From NCBI GenBank assembly GCA_027031685.1, contig JALVPS010000107.1:1-6406 (forward strand): DNA of 6,406 nt, read 5' to 3'. The translations under genes were made by a program, and so were the position numbers. This DNA is from Gammaproteobacteria bacterium. GTDB lineage: Bacteria > Pseudomonadota > Gammaproteobacteria > UWMA-0217. The notes under the pieces are model-generated. The model ran no database searches. It worked only from the letters and a program-made list of their open reading frames with translations, and was not told where the DNA came from. Positions 4,933 to 6,406 of this stretch are shown here, piece by piece (position 1 is the stretch's first letter; the number at the start of each line of letters is the position of its first letter).

Positions 4933-6406
4933 TCAAGCCAGCTTGTGACGCAGGGTCTTGAGGTGGTCGGCCAGGCGCAGCGACATCTGCACGATGGTGA
5001 AGGTGGGGTTGGCGAAGCCGCCGGTGGCGAAGCTGCTGGAACCGGCGATGTACAGATTGGTGTTGCTGTGCACGCGCTGCCAGCGGTCCACCACCCCCTC
5101 GCGCGGGTCGTCGGCCATGCGCGTGGTGCACATGTGGTGTTGACCGGCCACGATGGAGGGCGTGCCGTCGTAGGGACCCGGCAGGTGGATGGGATCCTCG
5201 TGCAGCCACCGTTCCAGTCGCACACGCCCCCGGTGGTTGAGGGGGAACAGGCGCGCCGCCAGCAGGGCCGTGTCCTTGATAGTGCGCCGGTCCAGGTCGG
5301 TGCGGTGCCACTGCATGTCCATGCGGCGCAGATCGAAGCGGTCGGTACTGGCGGCCAGGGTGATGCGCGAGTCGGGATTGGGCTCCTGCTCGGACTGGAT
5401 CTTGAGATAGCCGTCCACGTCGAAGCAACTCACCGAACCCTGCTTGATGAACTCGGCCGACTCGCGCAACAGCTCGGACGAGCACAGGATGTCGCGCAGG
5501 CGGGCCTTGAAGGGGGTGTCCGATTCGCGCTTCATGGCGGTGGTGGGGCGCACGCCCAATGCGTAATTGAGCACGCCCGCGTCTCGCATATAGGCCGGAC
5601 TGGGGCGCAGGAAGCGCCCTTTGATGGGCAACGCCGTGCCCATGAATACCGGATCCTTCCGAGCCAGGGCACGGAAGTCGTCCTCCAGCAGGAACTCGCC
5701 CAGGTGCTGATGCGGGTGATCGGTAAAGAATCGCCCCACCAGGTCGTGCTCATTGCCGATACCGTGCGGCAGCTGATGGTTGGCGTTGAGCAGCACGCGC
5801 GGATTCTCCAGCCCGCCCGTGGCGACGATGAACAGGCGCCCGTGGGCCTTGAACTTGCGCCCCCGGTAGTCGGTGACCTCGAAGTACTTGGTCGTCTTGA
5901 GGTTGTCCTCTAGCCAGATGTCGGTGACATTGGCGTTGAGGTAGACATCGATGCCGGGGGTGCGCTCCAGCTCGCCCGCGTATTTCTCACCGAAGCGCAC
6001 AGGAGGGCTGAGCCAGAACTCGAGCTGCTCATGGCGCCGGAAGGGTGGCAGCCATTCACTGCCCTTGGTGCTCGGCGTCTCCGGCGCATCCGCCGGGATC
6101 TCGAAGATCTCCTTGGCCTCGGCCAGGTAGGGGTCGAGATCCTTGCGGGAAATGGGCCAGCCGGAGTACCTGACGAAAGGGCGCTTTTCGAAATCGTGCG
6201 CGTCCAGGGGCCGGCACGCGCCACCCCAATGGTTGGATGCCCCGCCCAGGTAACGCAGGCGGCACTGGTCGAGGGGGAAGTAGGGTTCGCCAGTGATTTC
6301 GCCCTTGTAGGAGTCCTGTGACTCGGGCGTATAGTGGCGGTCGCCCGCCTCCAGCAGACACACCGAGTACGTGTCGGCCAATTTGCGGGCCAGGGTGATG
6401 CCGGCC
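4933..6406 (-). CDS. GMC-family FAD-dependent oxidoreductase (N-terminus outside window)
   Basis: 490 residues are visible, running in frame through the right edge (first full codon at 6405). The protein is a glucose-methanol-choline oxidoreductase, oxidising an alcohol or sugar with FAD. The visible start AGITLARKLADTYSVCLLEAGD is the helix and second strand of the FAD Rossmann fold, so the GxGxxG loop lies just beyond the edge and only about 10-40 residues are missing. Other marks, numbered from the first visible residue: GGASNHWGG (54-62), an FAD-contact motif; VATGGLENPRVLL (194-206); EPNPDSRITL (341-350); GQHHMCTTRM (421-430) with the active-site His region; and SSFATGGFANPTFTIV (457-472), the C-terminal signature with the conserved Asn. 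The TTG at 6381 is internal, not a start. No signal peptide can be judged. The substrate is unknown; related proteins are annotated as choline, sorbose or gluconate dehydrogenases without good basis. It is upstream of, and co-directional with, the BON and HAD genes. Confidence 0.92.
   Translation of the reverse strand, partial: AGITLARKLADTYSVCLLEAGDRHYTPESQDSYKGEITGEPYFPLDQCRLRYLGGASNHWGGACRPLDAHDFEKRPFVRYSGWPISRKDLDPYLAEAKEIFEIPADAPETPSTKGSEWLPPFRRHEQLEFWLSPPVRFGEKYAGELERTPGIDVYLNANVTDIWLEDNLKTTKYFEVTDYRGRKFKAHGRLFIVATGGLENPRVLLNANHQLPHGIGNEHDLVGRFFTDHPHQHLGEFLLEDDFRALARKDPVFMGTALPIKGRFLRPSPAYMRDAGVLNYALGVRPTTAMKRESDTPFKARLRDILCSSELLRESAEFIKQGSVSCFDVDGYLKIQSEQEPNPDSRITLAASTDRFDLRRMDMQWHRTDLDRRTIKDTALLAARLFPLNHRGRVRLERWLHEDPIHLPGPYDGTPSIVAGQHHMCTTRMADDPREGVVDRWQRVHSNTNLYIAGSSSFATGGFANPTFTIVQMSLRLADHLKTLRHKLA

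Noticed and set aside
4945..5913. A 322-codon open frame on the + strand inside the GMC oxidoreductase gene.
   Set aside because: It is antisense to a gene with intact FAD and C-terminal GMC motifs; the translation shows no domain and no good ribosome-binding site was noted.
6379..6381. TTG as a start codon of the GMC oxidoreductase.
   Set aside because: The frame continues upstream to the window edge with AGITLARK, the expected Rossmann helix, so this TTG encodes an internal Leu.

Overview
This 6.4 kb window has very high G+C (by eye about 70%) and dense gene packing. The best clue to the organism is the hemX-hemY pair at the left edge. A membrane-anchored TPR-type HemY directly behind HemX is characteristic of the proteobacterial hemC-hemD-hemX-hemY locus, and mainly of Gammaproteobacteria. 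The window therefore most likely comes from the chromosome of a high-G+C gammaproteobacterium. I cannot name the genus from sequence alone. I see no mobile element, tRNA, rRNA or CRISPR array.

Layout, left to right: (1) the last 40 codons of hemX, with its TGA overlapping the hemY ATG (ATGA), then complete hemY (122-1390, +). (2) A nitrilase-superfamily amidohydrolase (1366-2385, -), convergent with hemY and overlapping its coding end by 25 bp. (3) A 191-bp divergent intergenic region rich in GC palindromes. (4) An HDOD-domain signalling protein (2577-3437, +). (5) A HAD-like hydrolase (3450-4088, -), convergent with the HDOD gene across only 12 bp. (6) A three-BON-domain protein (4096-4845, -), 7 bp upstream of the HAD gene. 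(7) A GMC-family FAD oxidoreductase (4933 to the right edge, -) that lacks only its extreme N-terminus.

Functional reading: hemX/hemY belong to haem biosynthesis at the inner membrane. The nitrilase and the HDOD protein look like independent single genes. The right half is a same-strand run, GMC oxidoreductase, then BON protein, then HAD hydrolase. The BON and HAD genes are almost certainly one transcript, because the HAD ribosome-binding site overlaps the BON stop codon. The GMC gene is separated by 87 bp containing a hairpin. All gene families here are recognisable. The least explained part is the soluble triple-BON protein and its pairing with a HAD hydrolase behind a GMC oxidoreductase. 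Nothing I see proves a new defence or mobile system.
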